Shown here one piece after another: positions 7,670 to 13,810 of a stretch of 18,441 nt of DNA. Below the pieces are notes generated by a model. The model saw only the letters and a list, made by a program, of their open reading frames with translations, did not search any database and was not told the DNA's origin. The DNA comes from an uncultured Clostridia bacterium (lineage in GTDB: Bacteria > Bacillota > Clostridia > Christensenellales > Aristaeellaceae). The translations under genes and the position numbers were made by a program. The stretch is taken from positions 1-18,441 of the forward strand of contig CAKUKP010000065.1 in the NCBI GenBank assembly GCA_934663625.1, in the 5' to 3' direction. Within the stretch, counting starts at the first letter, position 1. Every line of letters starts with the position of its first letter.

Positions 7670-7849
7670 TCATCTGACTTCTGTACGAAAGTGAGTACGG
7701 ACATCTTCCTCTGATACCCAGCCTTCTTCCTCTCCCGAACGACGCCCTTCATTCAATTCATACATCAGGCGTCGCAGGGCGTTCTTTTTTTCATCATCCG
7801 CAATACCTTGGATGGAATATCTGCTGTGGTTGTTTACTAACTTGTTCAA
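7670..7849 (-). CDS. Small acidic protein, antitoxin-like C-terminus (59 aa, TTG start)
   Basis: This short reading frame lies directly behind recX on the minus strand. The chosen start is TTG at 7849, because AAAGGA (7857-7862) stands 7 bases before it and no ATG or GTG is available upstream; the gap to the recX stop is 25 bases. The product reads LNKLVNNHSR at the start and ends with a helix LRRLMYELNEGRRSGEEEG, then WVSEEDVRTHF. The pattern of a leucine-rich helix, EGxxSxEEEGW and SEEDVxxHF resembles the C-terminal toxin-binding part of small type II antitoxins (RelB/StbD-like). This is from memory of family patterns, not a search. The stop overlaps a following ATG (ATGA), the usual toxin-antitoxin junction, but the next frame is only 29 codons. 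It could also be an unrelated small helical protein. Confidence 0.5.
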   Translation of the reverse strand: MNKLVNNHSRYSIQGIADDEKKNALRRLMYELNEGRRSGEEEGWVSEEDVRTHFRTEVR

Positions 7850-7874
7850 AGCTAATTCCTTTCTGCAATGGATT

Positions 7875-8495
7875 CTAATCCTCGCAATTCAGTACGTGAT
7901 CGACGGCGGAACCGATGCAATCCCAGCTGAAGCCGCGCCGCGCCAGCGCCTGCGAAAGCTTTGCGCGCGATTCGCGGCGGGGGAGTTGGGCGTATTTCCG
8001 ATACAGCTTTTCCGCGGCGGCAAGACATGCCGCCTGCTGCTGTGCATCATCGAAGCATTCCATGGCGGAATCGATATCTTCCTCCGAAATCTGCTTTGCG
8101 CGCAGCTTCTGCCGAACCGCGTATGCGCCGACGGGCTTTTTCAGGTGGGACTGCGCGATGCGTTCGGCATAGCGCTGATCATCGATCAGACCGATTTCGG
8201 CAAGCCGATCCGCGGCGGCCTCGGCGGCGGGGCGCACGTAGCCGCGGCGTTGGAGCGCGCGCACCATGCCGGATCGGGTCTGCGCGGCGCTGTCCAGTAT
8301 GGTGAGTCCCGCTTCATAGCATTCCGCGCTTTGCAGGGCGGCGATTCGATCCAAGTATGCCTCCGGATCGATGGATTCGCCGTCCGTCAGCGGCATTTTA
8401 TCAAAATGGCGCGCGGGAATGCGCAGCCAGAGCGTGCCGTCCAGCCAGATTTCGTATCTTCCGCGCTTTTCTTCCAGCCCAGTGATCATTGCCAT
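7875..8495 (-). CDS. recX: Regulatory protein RecX
   Basis: The 206-residue protein belongs to the RecX family, small all-helical proteins that bind RecA filaments and modulate recombination and the SOS response. It has three repeats of a three-helix unit after a short N-terminal beta segment (ITGLEEKRGRYEIWLDG). The clearest family stretch is LAEIGLIDDQRYAERI followed by GAYAVRQKLRAKQISEEDI. A last repeat with KLSQALARRGFSWDCIGSAVDHVL closes the protein. The start ATG at 8495 has AGGGGG 9 bases upstream; a second ATG two codons later is spaced less well. The gene is divergent from yebC, and the two promoters interleave in the 100-base gap. The small gene at 7670-7849 probably shares its transcript. 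Confidence 0.92.
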   Translation of the reverse strand: MAMITGLEEKRGRYEIWLDGTLWLRIPARHFDKMPLTDGESIDPEAYLDRIAALQSAECYEAGLTILDSAAQTRSGMVRALQRRGYVRPAAEAAADRLAEIGLIDDQRYAERIAQSHLKKPVGAYAVRQKLRAKQISEEDIDSAMECFDDAQQQAACLAAAEKLYRKYAQLPRRESRAKLSQALARRGFSWDCIGSAVDHVLNCED

Positions 8496-8521
8496 TGCAA
8501 AACGCCCCCTTTTTCACAATG

Positions 8522-8550
8522 ATTATACTCCATTTCCTTGACGAATGCCA
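8522..8550 (-). promoter_or_regulatory. Promoter of recX
   Basis: On the minus strand TGGCAT (8545-8550) and a perfect TATAAT (8522-8527) are 17 bases apart, about 27 bases before the recX ATG. The -35 box is weak. Confidence 0.6.
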
Positions 8551-8567
8551 GTATTTTGTGATATGAT
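8538..8567 (+). promoter_or_regulatory. Promoter of yebC, extended -10
   Basis: TTGACG (8538-8543) and TATGAT (8562-8567) are 18 bases apart, with TG one base before the -10 box (extended -10). Its -35 overlaps the spacer of the divergent recX promoter, so both cannot be occupied at once. Confidence 0.7.
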
Positions 8568-8598
8568 ATAATCAAACCGTTACTGGGAGGGATAGTCC

Positions 8599-9348
8599 AT
8601 GTCTGGACATAACAAATGGTCAACCATTAAGAACAAAAAGGCAAAGACCGATGCGGCAAAGGGCAAAATCTTTACGAAGATCGGCCGTGAAATCGTAATC
8701 GCCGTCAAGACCGGCGGCAGCGGCGATCCGAACCTGAACAGCAAGCTGAAGGACGTTGTTGCCAAGGCGAAGGCTGCCAATATGCCCAATGATAACATCA
8801 TGCGCTCCATCAAAAAGGCCGTTGGCGAAGGCGATGGCGCGAATTATAAGGAAATCACTTACGAAGGATATGCGCCGTGCGGCGTAGCGGTGATCGTGGA
8901 AATCGTTACCGATAACCTGAATCGTACCGCGAGCGAAATTCGCCATATCTTCGATAAGTGCGGCGGCTCTCTGGGCGCGAGCGGATGCGTTTCCTGGAAG
9001 TTCGAACGCAAGGGCGTTATCGAAATCGACAATTCCAAGGGCATGGACGAGGACGAACTGACCATGCTGGCGCTGGATTGCGGCGCGGACGATGTAGAAG
9101 TGGGCGAAGGAGTCGCCGTGATCTACACCGACCCGAACGATTTCTCCGCCGTGCGCGATAAGCTGGAAGAGGCCGGATGTGTGTTCCTCTCCGCCGAACG
9201 CGAACTGATTCCCACCACTACGACGGAGCTTCCGGACGAAGAATCCGTACAGAAGGTGCAGAAGCTGATCGACTGGCTGGAGGATTATGATGATACCCAG
9301 GCGGTTTATCACGATGCGGAGCTTCCGGAGGACGAGGAAGAGGAATAA
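8599..9348 (+). CDS. yebC: YebC/PmpR/TACO1 family protein
   Basis: The 249-residue protein has the full YebC layout: the signature N-terminus SGHNKWSTIKNKKAKTDAAKGKIFTK, a helical domain 1, and alpha/beta domains 2 and 3 with YEGYAPCGVAVIVEIVTDNLNRT, GGSLGASGCVSWKFERKG and a very acidic end (DAELPEDEEEE). The family was long annotated as a transcription regulator; its mitochondrial member TACO1 and more recent bacterial work point to a role in translation, including relief of stalling at proline runs. Which applies here cannot be told from sequence. Start ATG 8599 follows GGGAGGG. The gene stands alone with its own promoter. Ten bases after its stop begins a MITE-like element, then a strong terminator. 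Confidence 0.97.
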   Translation: MSGHNKWSTIKNKKAKTDAAKGKIFTKIGREIVIAVKTGGSGDPNLNSKLKDVVAKAKAANMPNDNIMRSIKKAVGEGDGANYKEITYEGYAPCGVAVIVEIVTDNLNRTASEIRHIFDKCGGSLGASGCVSWKFERKGVIEIDNSKGMDEDELTMLALDCGADDVEVGEGVAVIYTDPNDFSAVRDKLEEAGCVFLSAERELIPTTTTELPDEESVQKVQKLIDWLEDYDDTQAVYHDAELPEDEEEE

Positions 9349-9357
9349 TTTCCCGTT

Positions 9358-9570
9358 CGAAGCTTCAGACCACTGACAAACCCCACAACCGCAGAAATTT
9401 TCCGAAACACTTCTGGTAAAGTGAAAATTTCTGCTTGCTTTGTCGGCTGTACTTGCAAATTTCGGTCATTTAGATTTTCTAAACTCCCTCATTTGCAAGC
9501 TTGCCTCCGCGCCTTGCGGTGTTTCTCAGTGTCTGTCAGTCTGTTGACTTTGTCAATATCCTGAAGCTTC
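9358..9570. mobile_element. MITE-like non-coding inverted-repeat element (~213 bp)
   Basis: The ends are inverted repeats of the form GAAGCTTCAG-N5-TGACAAA on the left (9359-9380) and its reverse complement TTTGTCA-N5-CTGAAGCTTC on the right (9549-9570), 17 of 22 positions matching. CGTT flanks both sides (9354-9357 and 9571-9574), which would fit a 4-bp target duplication. Inside are a perfect 12-bp inverted repeat (GCAGAAATTTTC 9391-9402 with 9423-9434), GACAAA/TTTGTC at 9375-9380 and 9439-9444, and a 9-bp repeat CTTGCAAAT 9452-9460 with 9491-9499 enclosing TTTAG/CTAAA. No reading frame of note lies inside. This is the form of a miniature inverted-repeat element or a highly structured intergenic repeat. 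It separates yebC from its likely terminator, consistent with insertion. Other genomic copies would be needed for proof. Confidence 0.6.
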
Positions 9571-9589
9571 CGTTGGAAGCTTTATACGA

Positions 9590-9635
9590 AAAAACCGATA
9601 CCGTACAGTTTTTACGCTGTACGGTATCGGTTTTT
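9590..9635. terminator. Strong bidirectional terminator between yebC and the winged-helix gene
   Basis: A perfect 19-pair stem joins 9590-9608 (AAAAACCGATACCGTACAG) to 9617-9635 across an 8-base loop, with A/T runs on both sides so it can act on both strands. The stop codon of the minus-strand gene lies in its T-run at 9634-9636. Confidence 0.9.
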
Positions 9636-9837
9636 ATGATCTGCGCGAATCATAACAGGTGGATCGCCCTGTGCCAAAGCGCTTCAGGCGTCCTGTGGCG
9701 CAAAGTTCGCGAATTACGCGGTCCACATCCGCTTTTCGAAATTCCGGATGTGCCGCAAGAAACTGCTGTTTGGTAAAAACGCCGTTGGTTCTGAAAACAT
9801 GCTGAATAATCTGAAAGTCCATATCCCTTGCCGCCAT
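9634..9837 (-). CDS. Stand-alone winged-helix mini-protein (67 aa)
   Basis: The product consists of little more than one winged-helix domain. It has a first helix (DFQIIQHVFRTNG), FTKQQFLAAHPEF, a basic recognition helix (RKADVDRVIRELCATGRL) and a wing ending RFGTGRSTCY. The GRL-R-G-GRSTxY ending is like the wing of many DNA-binding helix-turn-helix domains that occur at the C-termini of larger regulators. Here there is no sensory domain. The start ATG at 9837 lacks an ideal ribosome site (GGGG and GAG lie upstream); the Met at codon 6 is alternative. An extended -10 promoter stands about 35 bases upstream and the strong shared terminator ends the gene, so it is likely a real monocistronic gene. 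Target and function are unknown. Confidence 0.65.
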   Translation of the reverse strand: MAARDMDFQIIQHVFRTNGVFTKQQFLAAHPEFRKADVDRVIRELCATGRLKRFGTGRSTCYDSRRS

Positions 9838-9871
9838 CCTGCTCGCCGCCCCATAAAAAGATCGTGCATCT

Positions 9872-9880
9872 ATTATAGCA
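9872..9880 (-). promoter_or_regulatory. Promoter of the winged-helix gene (extended -10)
   Basis: The minus strand reads TGCTATAAT: a perfect TATAAT (9872-9877) preceded by TG one base before. No good -35 box is seen, which is tolerated with an extended -10. The predicted start is near 9865. Confidence 0.6.
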
Positions 9881-9907
9881 CAGGCGCGCCCGCGCAGATT
9901 AGAATAA

Positions 9908-9938
9908 AATTGGGCAAATTCTGGCGCGAAGCGGCCAA
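9908..9938 (-). terminator. Possible weak terminator after dapA
   Basis: On the minus strand AATTGG pairs with CCAATT across a 19-base interval containing GGC/GCC, followed by TTTATT. It begins soon after the dapA stop. The stem is short, so this is tentative. Confidence 0.35.
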
Positions 9939-9941
9939 TTG

Positions 9942-10841
9942 TTACGCCGTCTTTTTCGAAATCAGATTAAGCTCCTCCATCGCGGCGCGCAGCTGCCCCA
10001 TCTGATCTACCGCCATGGGATAGAGGGGTGCACGCATGCTGTTTTCGTATTTGCCCATCAACGAAAGCGCCGCCTTGATCGGGATGGGATTTACACACGT
10101 CGAAAGCGCCTGCAAAAGCGGTTCGATGGCGTATTGCAGATCGCGGCTCGCTTCGATTTCGCCGCGGATACAGCCGATGGTGAGGTTGTGAATCGTCTGC
10201 GGGATGATGTTTGCCGCGACCGAAATCGCGCCGCTCGCGCCCATCGCCATCATTGGCAGAATCAGATCATCGTTGCCGCAATACAAGGTCATTTTGCCGC
10301 GCACAGCGTTAAACAAGTGCATACTGGCGGAAATCGAAACATCCGCCTGCTTAAAACCGCGGATCATCGGATGCTCCGCGAGCGTGGAAACGACCGAAGT
10401 CGGCAATGCGTAGCCGGTTCTGGAGGGCACATTGTACAAAATCATCGGAATTTCGATGCAATCGGCGATGCAACGGAAATGTTCGATCAATCCGGCGTTG
10501 CTACTCTTGTTATAATACGGTGCGACGACCAGCACGCCGTCCGCGCCCATGCGCGCTGCTTCGCGCGAATAGGCCTTTGCGGTTTCCGTACAGTTGCTGC
10601 CCGTTCCTACGATCAACGGAATCTGACCGGCGCACCGCGCGACGGCGCATTCGATCATCGCGCTGCGCTCCGAATCGGTAATCGTGCAAGGCTCGCCGGT
10701 GGTGCCCAGCAGAATCAATGCATCCGCGCCGGATTCAATCTGCCAATCGATCATTTGCTCCAGACAATCATAATCCACACGATTTCCCTTGAAGGGCGTT
10801 GCAAGCGCCGTACCGCAGCCGGAAAACAGATTTTCTCGCAT
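9942..10841 (-). CDS. dapA: 4-hydroxy-tetrahydrodipicolinate synthase
   Basis: The 299-residue class I aldolase-fold enzyme condenses pyruvate with aspartate semialdehyde, the entry to lysine and diaminopimelate for peptidoglycan. Motifs in order are GTALATPF (10-17), LLGTTGEP with T47/T48 (44-51), APYYNK (107-112), YNVPSRTG with Tyr136 and Arg141 (136-143), and the Schiff-base lysine K164 in RGFKQAD. YCGNDDLILP and NPIPIK follow. The frame is open 29 codons further upstream, but GGAGGG stands 5 bases before the ATG at 10841 and the family begins here. The YNVPSRTG sequence favours true DapA over N-acetylneuraminate lyase relatives. A terminator at 10901-10936 separates it from the preceding operon, so it should have its own promoter, though none is clear by eye. 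Confidence 0.95.
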   Translation of the reverse strand: MRENLFSGCGTALATPFKGNRVDYDCLEQMIDWQIESGADALILLGTTGEPCTITDSERSAMIECAVARCAGQIPLIVGTGSNCTETAKAYSREAARMGADGVLVVAPYYNKSSNAGLIEHFRCIADCIEIPMILYNVPSRTGYALPTSVVSTLAEHPMIRGFKQADVSISASMHLFNAVRGKMTLYCGNDDLILPMMAMGASGAISVAANIIPQTIHNLTIGCIRGEIEASRDLQYAIEPLLQALSTCVNPIPIKAALSLMGKYENSMRAPLYPMAVDQMGQLRAAMEELNLISKKTA

Positions 10842-10900
10842 GAGATCCCTCCGCACATTTTTGTACAGCGTATGAGGGGCGCGCGCGGCGTATGCGCGGC

Positions 10901-10936
10901 AAAGAAAAGGCAGGGAATGCATATACATCCTCTGCC
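10901..10936 (-). terminator. Rho-independent terminator after the GNAT gene
   Basis: On the minus strand GGCAGAGGATG pairs with CATTCCCTGCC (one mismatch, one G-U pair) around a short loop, followed by TTTTCTTT. It lies 16 bases after the GNAT stop and ends the three-gene operon. Confidence 0.8.
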
Positions 10937-10951
10937 GATCGGGTTTCTATT

Positions 10952-11758
10952 TTATTCGGGATCGATATCCATGCCGGGATAGCGGCATAGAAGCTCGCTC
11001 TGCGCAAAGCCCGCGCGTTCCAATATGGATACGAGATGTGGAACCTTCGCCTGCACATCCATATGCGCGGTATGAATGCCGTGCATGTTGAATTCATTGC
11101 AGGCGATGTTCAGCGCCGTAGCTGCAACGCCGCGTCCGCGCCATTTTTTTGAGGTGTACAGCCAGATTACGGAGCCGACGCCGTTTTCTTCGTTGATCAG
11201 CGCTTCCGCCGCCATGCCGGTGGGGGAAACGATCAATATGCGCTCAAAGCCTTCGGTATTGATCAGCTGCTTCAACCATTCCGTATCGTTTTCTTCGGCA
11301 AACTGCCGGTTGTACCGTTCCAGAAAGAACTTCTGTTCCATGGGATCATCCAGCAGATCGCGCACGAGCACGCAGCCCATGGGCAGATTTTCCTCGCAGA
11401 GCTTCGCACAGCCGCGCTTCATTCGAATCAAACCATCGTTGTCTTTAAAGCCGAAATCGGTAAGCGATTGCAGGGCTTCGCGATCGTCCGGTTCGATCAT
11501 GGTAAAGATTCGCGCGGGCAGATTTGCGCTGCACGCAATTTCCTTCGCGCGCGCGACCGCCGCGCCCAGCAGCGCATCCGGAATCTGCGAACCGTTCAGC
11601 TCCAGATAGATGCGAAACGGGCGCATGGGAAAGAGTTCGCGGTTTTCCGCCGTATAAATCGCGCAGGAGCAGACCACCTTGCCGTTCTTATCATCGATCG
11701 CTTCGAAAGTGTTCTCCGCAGAAACGAATTCATGATCTTTTGCATGTCGTAAAAGCAT
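10952..11758 (-). CDS. GNAT family protein, two acetyltransferase-like domains
   Basis: The 268-residue protein has a degenerate N-terminal half with a GNAT-like end (LQSLTDFGFKDNDGLIRMKRG). Its better C-terminal GNAT domain has the acetyl-CoA-binding motif A KKWRGRGVAATAL (W206, R207, G208, G210), VGSVIWLY as the preceding strand, and a final ILERAGFAQSELLCRY. Such two-domain GNATs usually acetylate small molecules or proteins; the substrate is unknown. The frame can start at 11788, which would overlap the upstream gene by 10 bases, but GGAGG stands 7 bases before the ATG at 11758, so that start is preferred. The gap to the upstream stop is then 20 bases. It is the last gene of the operon with the GuaA-like and MazG-like proteins. 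Confidence 0.85.
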   Translation of the reverse strand: MLLRHAKDHEFVSAENTFEAIDDKNGKVVCSCAIYTAENRELFPMRPFRIYLELNGSQIPDALLGAAVARAKEIACSANLPARIFTMIEPDDREALQSLTDFGFKDNDGLIRMKRGCAKLCEENLPMGCVLVRDLLDDPMEQKFFLERYNRQFAEENDTEWLKQLINTEGFERILIVSPTGMAAEALINEENGVGSVIWLYTSKKWRGRGVAATALNIACNEFNMHGIHTAHMDVQAKVPHLVSILERAGFAQSELLCRYPGMDIDPE

Positions 11759-11778
11759 TTGTGTTCCTCCGAACTGGA

Positions 11779-13242
11779 TTACTCCCATTCAACGGCAGCG
11801 GTCGGGCGGCCTGTAATATCGTATACCACGTGGTTGATCTGCGGAACTTCGCTCGTAATGCGCGTTACGATGGCTTCCATCAGATCGTAGGGAAGCTTGT
11901 AGGCGGGCGCTTTGCCCGCGTTGGACGCACCCAGCGCGCGCAGCGCGCATACATAGCCGCTTCCGTGGCAGCCGGGCGTGATGATGTCGGTCAGCACGGC
12001 GAAATACTGCGCGATCTTGCGGCTGTAGCCCGCCTTTTCGATTTCATCACAGTAGATCGCGTCCGCGTGGCGAAGGATCGAAAGCCGTTCGGCCGTGACT
12101 TCGCCCAGGCAGCGCACGGCAAGCCCTGTATTTGAAAAGCTCATTCGCGCGAGCAATTCATCCGGAACGCCCAGATAGCGCCCTACCATGCGCACATCTT
12201 CCTTGAACAGATATTGAAGCGGCGTATAACGGCGGCAGCCGTCGATCAGGCCGGAAAGCGCCTGTGGGCGCTTGCGCAGCACATCCGGATAAATCGTGCC
12301 CAACGCCACGCAATCGCTGTCGCCGGTATGGATGTATTCTTCGATAAATGCAGCGGAAAATTCATTTGCCAGCAGCGCGCGCTTCTGCGCAGGATCACTC
12401 ACGCCGCGAAGCGCCTTTAAGAAGCGTTCCTCCGCGTTTACGATCACCAGATTCAGCTTCATCTGATCCGCGTACGTGCGCTTGATTCGCTCCGCATCGC
12501 CCATGGAATGCAGACCGGTATCGATGTACAGGCAGGTGAGGCGGTTTCCGATGGCGCGGCTCAAAATCGCCGCCGTTACCGCGGTATCCGCGCTGCTGGA
12601 TACGGGCATCAGCACCTTCGCGTTTTCCAGCTCCGCGCGCGCGTCGTCAATCAGCTGCGACGCGATATTTTCCACCGTCCAACTGCGCGCACATCCGCAG
12701 ATGCGCTCCGCGAAGTTCTGAAGGATCATCAGTCCGTCGGGATCGTTGGATTCCACATAGAACTGAAGGCAATAAATGTTTCGGGCGGGATTTCCGAAAG
12801 CTGCCGTCAATCCGGAAGGCGTGGACGCGATGGGCGCATAGCCCTCCGGCAGATTGTAGCCGTTGATGCAATCGAAGAATCGATCGCTTTCGGAGAGCGA
12901 TTCAAACAGCGCGCAGGATGAAAACTGTACGGATTCCTTGCCGCCGCTCAGCTGCGGGCCGAGCGATTCCGCGCCCACGTCCTCCGCCACGATCTGCGAT
13001 GATTTGCCCAGCGCGAGAATCGGAATATTCATATCCTCGGCATGGCAGGCGAGCTGAACGGGCGCATCCGCGCTTTCACCGCCCGCCATCAGAATGCCGC
13101 GGGGCGAACGCGCGGCGATTTCTTCCGCTGGGGTATCCGCCGGAAGAATTTCGCAGTAAAACTGTTCGCCGCGCAGCTTGCGCGCCGTATAGTATGCCTG
13201 GTTTCCGCCAAAATCCAATATCAGGATCAGATCTCTGTTCAT
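11779..13242 (-). CDS. GMP synthetase (GuaA)-like protein with lost catalytic motifs; probable pseudoenzyme
   Basis: The protein (487 aa) aligns by eye with GuaA over its whole length: glutamine amidotransferase, ATP-pyrophosphatase and C-terminal dimerization domains. Conserved family stretches include ILILDFGG, CGCARSWTVENI, LTCLYIDTGL, ERFLKALRGVSDPAQKR, LGTIYPDVL and the end VVYDITGRPTAAVEWE. The active-site pieces are gone (numbering from the ATG at 13248, two codons earlier). GICYGMQ is LGKSSQ-like, with Gly81 where the nucleophilic Cys should be. QFHPE is QFYVE (Tyr164 for His). The ATP loop SGGVDS is SSSADT (217-222). PFPGPGLA is SFSNTGLA (371-377). The lid segment KSHHNVGGLP is missing. 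The frame is intact, so this is not simple decay. A regulatory or altered-substrate role is inference. The start at 13242 is favoured by GAGGG six bases upstream. Confidence 0.88.
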   Translation of the reverse strand: MNRDLILILDFGGNQAYYTARKLRGEQFYCEILPADTPAEEIAARSPRGILMAGGESADAPVQLACHAEDMNIPILALGKSSQIVAEDVGAESLGPQLSGGKESVQFSSCALFESLSESDRFFDCINGYNLPEGYAPIASTPSGLTAAFGNPARNIYCLQFYVESNDPDGLMILQNFAERICGCARSWTVENIASQLIDDARAELENAKVLMPVSSSADTAVTAAILSRAIGNRLTCLYIDTGLHSMGDAERIKRTYADQMKLNLVIVNAEERFLKALRGVSDPAQKRALLANEFSAAFIEEYIHTGDSDCVALGTIYPDVLRKRPQALSGLIDGCRRYTPLQYLFKEDVRMVGRYLGVPDELLARMSFSNTGLAVRCLGEVTAERLSILRHADAIYCDEIEKAGYSRKIAQYFAVLTDIITPGCHGSGYVCALRALGASNAGKAPAYKLPYDLMEAIVTRITSEVPQINHVVYDITGRPTAAVEWE

Positions 13243-13259
13243 GTTCATCCCTCGTTCAA

Positions 13260-13619
13260 TCAGCGTTTCGGGTCGTAGGCCTTCGGCGGGCGATGATCTA
13301 CGATATCGATCTTACGGATTACCTGTTCGGTTACGTCGATGTTCAATGTGCGCGCCAGTTGCATCCCGTACATCATCACATCGGCAAATTCCTCGGCGAT
13401 CATGGCGCATCGGTCAGGGTCTTCGCCGCGCATCAGCTTTTGCACGTCCTCCGGCTGAAGCCATTGGAAATGCTCCAGCAGCTCGCTCATTTCAACGGTC
13501 ATCGCCATGGCGACCATCTGGGCGTTCTGCACGCCTTCCTTGCCCCAGCCCTTGCGAAGGCACATTTCATGCACCAGCCGCTTCAGATCGGCGATGGTGG
13601 TATTTGAATCGTTCTGCAT
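13260..13619 (-). CDS. MazG-type nucleotide pyrophosphohydrolase (dCTPase-like)
   Basis: The 119-residue all-alpha protein is of the MazG/RS21-C6 class, which hydrolyses nucleoside triphosphates, often non-canonical ones or dCTP, to the monophosphate and diphosphate. The metal-binding pattern is visible: TVEMSELLEHFQW gives E43 and E46, and IAEEFADVMMYGMQL gives E77 and D80, i.e. ExxE and ExxD on two helices. W25 in RKGWGKEG and the C-terminal RPPKAYDPKR are also family-like. The frame extends ten codons further to an ATG at 13649, but CGGAG stands 6 bases before the ATG at 13619, which is therefore chosen. It is the first gene of the operon, with a good promoter 50 bases upstream. The next gene starts 17 bases after its stop. 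Confidence 0.9.
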   Translation of the reverse strand: MQNDSNTTIADLKRLVHEMCLRKGWGKEGVQNAQMVAMAMTVEMSELLEHFQWLQPEDVQKLMRGEDPDRCAMIAEEFADVMMYGMQLARTLNIDVTEQVIRKIDIVDHRPPKAYDPKR

Positions 13620-13669
13620 AATTATCTCCGTATTGCGCAGGCTCTGCATATCAGATGCATCTTATGTAT

Positions 13670-13698
13670 ATTATAGCATATACACATATTTTATGCAA
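13670..13698 (-). promoter_or_regulatory. Promoter of the pyrophosphohydrolase/GuaA-like/GNAT operon
   Basis: On the minus strand TTGCAT (13693-13698) and a perfect TATAAT (13670-13675) are exactly 17 bases apart. The predicted start is near 13663. Confidence 0.75.
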
Positions 13699-13713
13699 AT
13701 CGGGCGGCTTGTC

Positions 13714-13724
13714 ATGCATGAAAA
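13714..13724 (+). promoter_or_regulatory. Intergenic 11-mer ATGCATGAAAA, copy 2 (upstream of parE)
   Basis: This is an exact copy of the word at 5325-5335 and 18281-18291. It lies between the divergent promoters of the minus-strand operon and parE, 52 bases before the parE -10 box. Confidence 0.4.
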
Positions 13725-13776
13725 TGTAATTTTGCGTTTGATTCTGGCGCTACAAATAGAATTAACGTATTTGCTG

Positions 13777-13782
13777 TATAAT
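13777..13782 (+). promoter_or_regulatory. -10 element of the parE-parC promoter
   Basis: There is a perfect TATAAT about 29 bases before the parE ATG, with a start expected near 13789. No convincing -35 hexamer is seen at 16-18 bases upstream; the region is AT-rich. Confidence 0.5.
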
Positions 13783-13810
13783 ATTCTGAAGAAAGTATCT
13801 GGAGGACAAA

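Noticed and set aside
9501..10005. Plus-strand frames at 9501-9776 and 9748-10005
   Set aside because: They run across the MITE-like element and terminator and antisense to the winged-helix gene and dapA; no ribosome site or known domain.
10842..10928. 29-codon upstream extension of DapA
   Set aside because: A consensus GGAGGG lies 5 bases before ATG 10841 and the family begins there; the extension contains a terminator at its upstream end.
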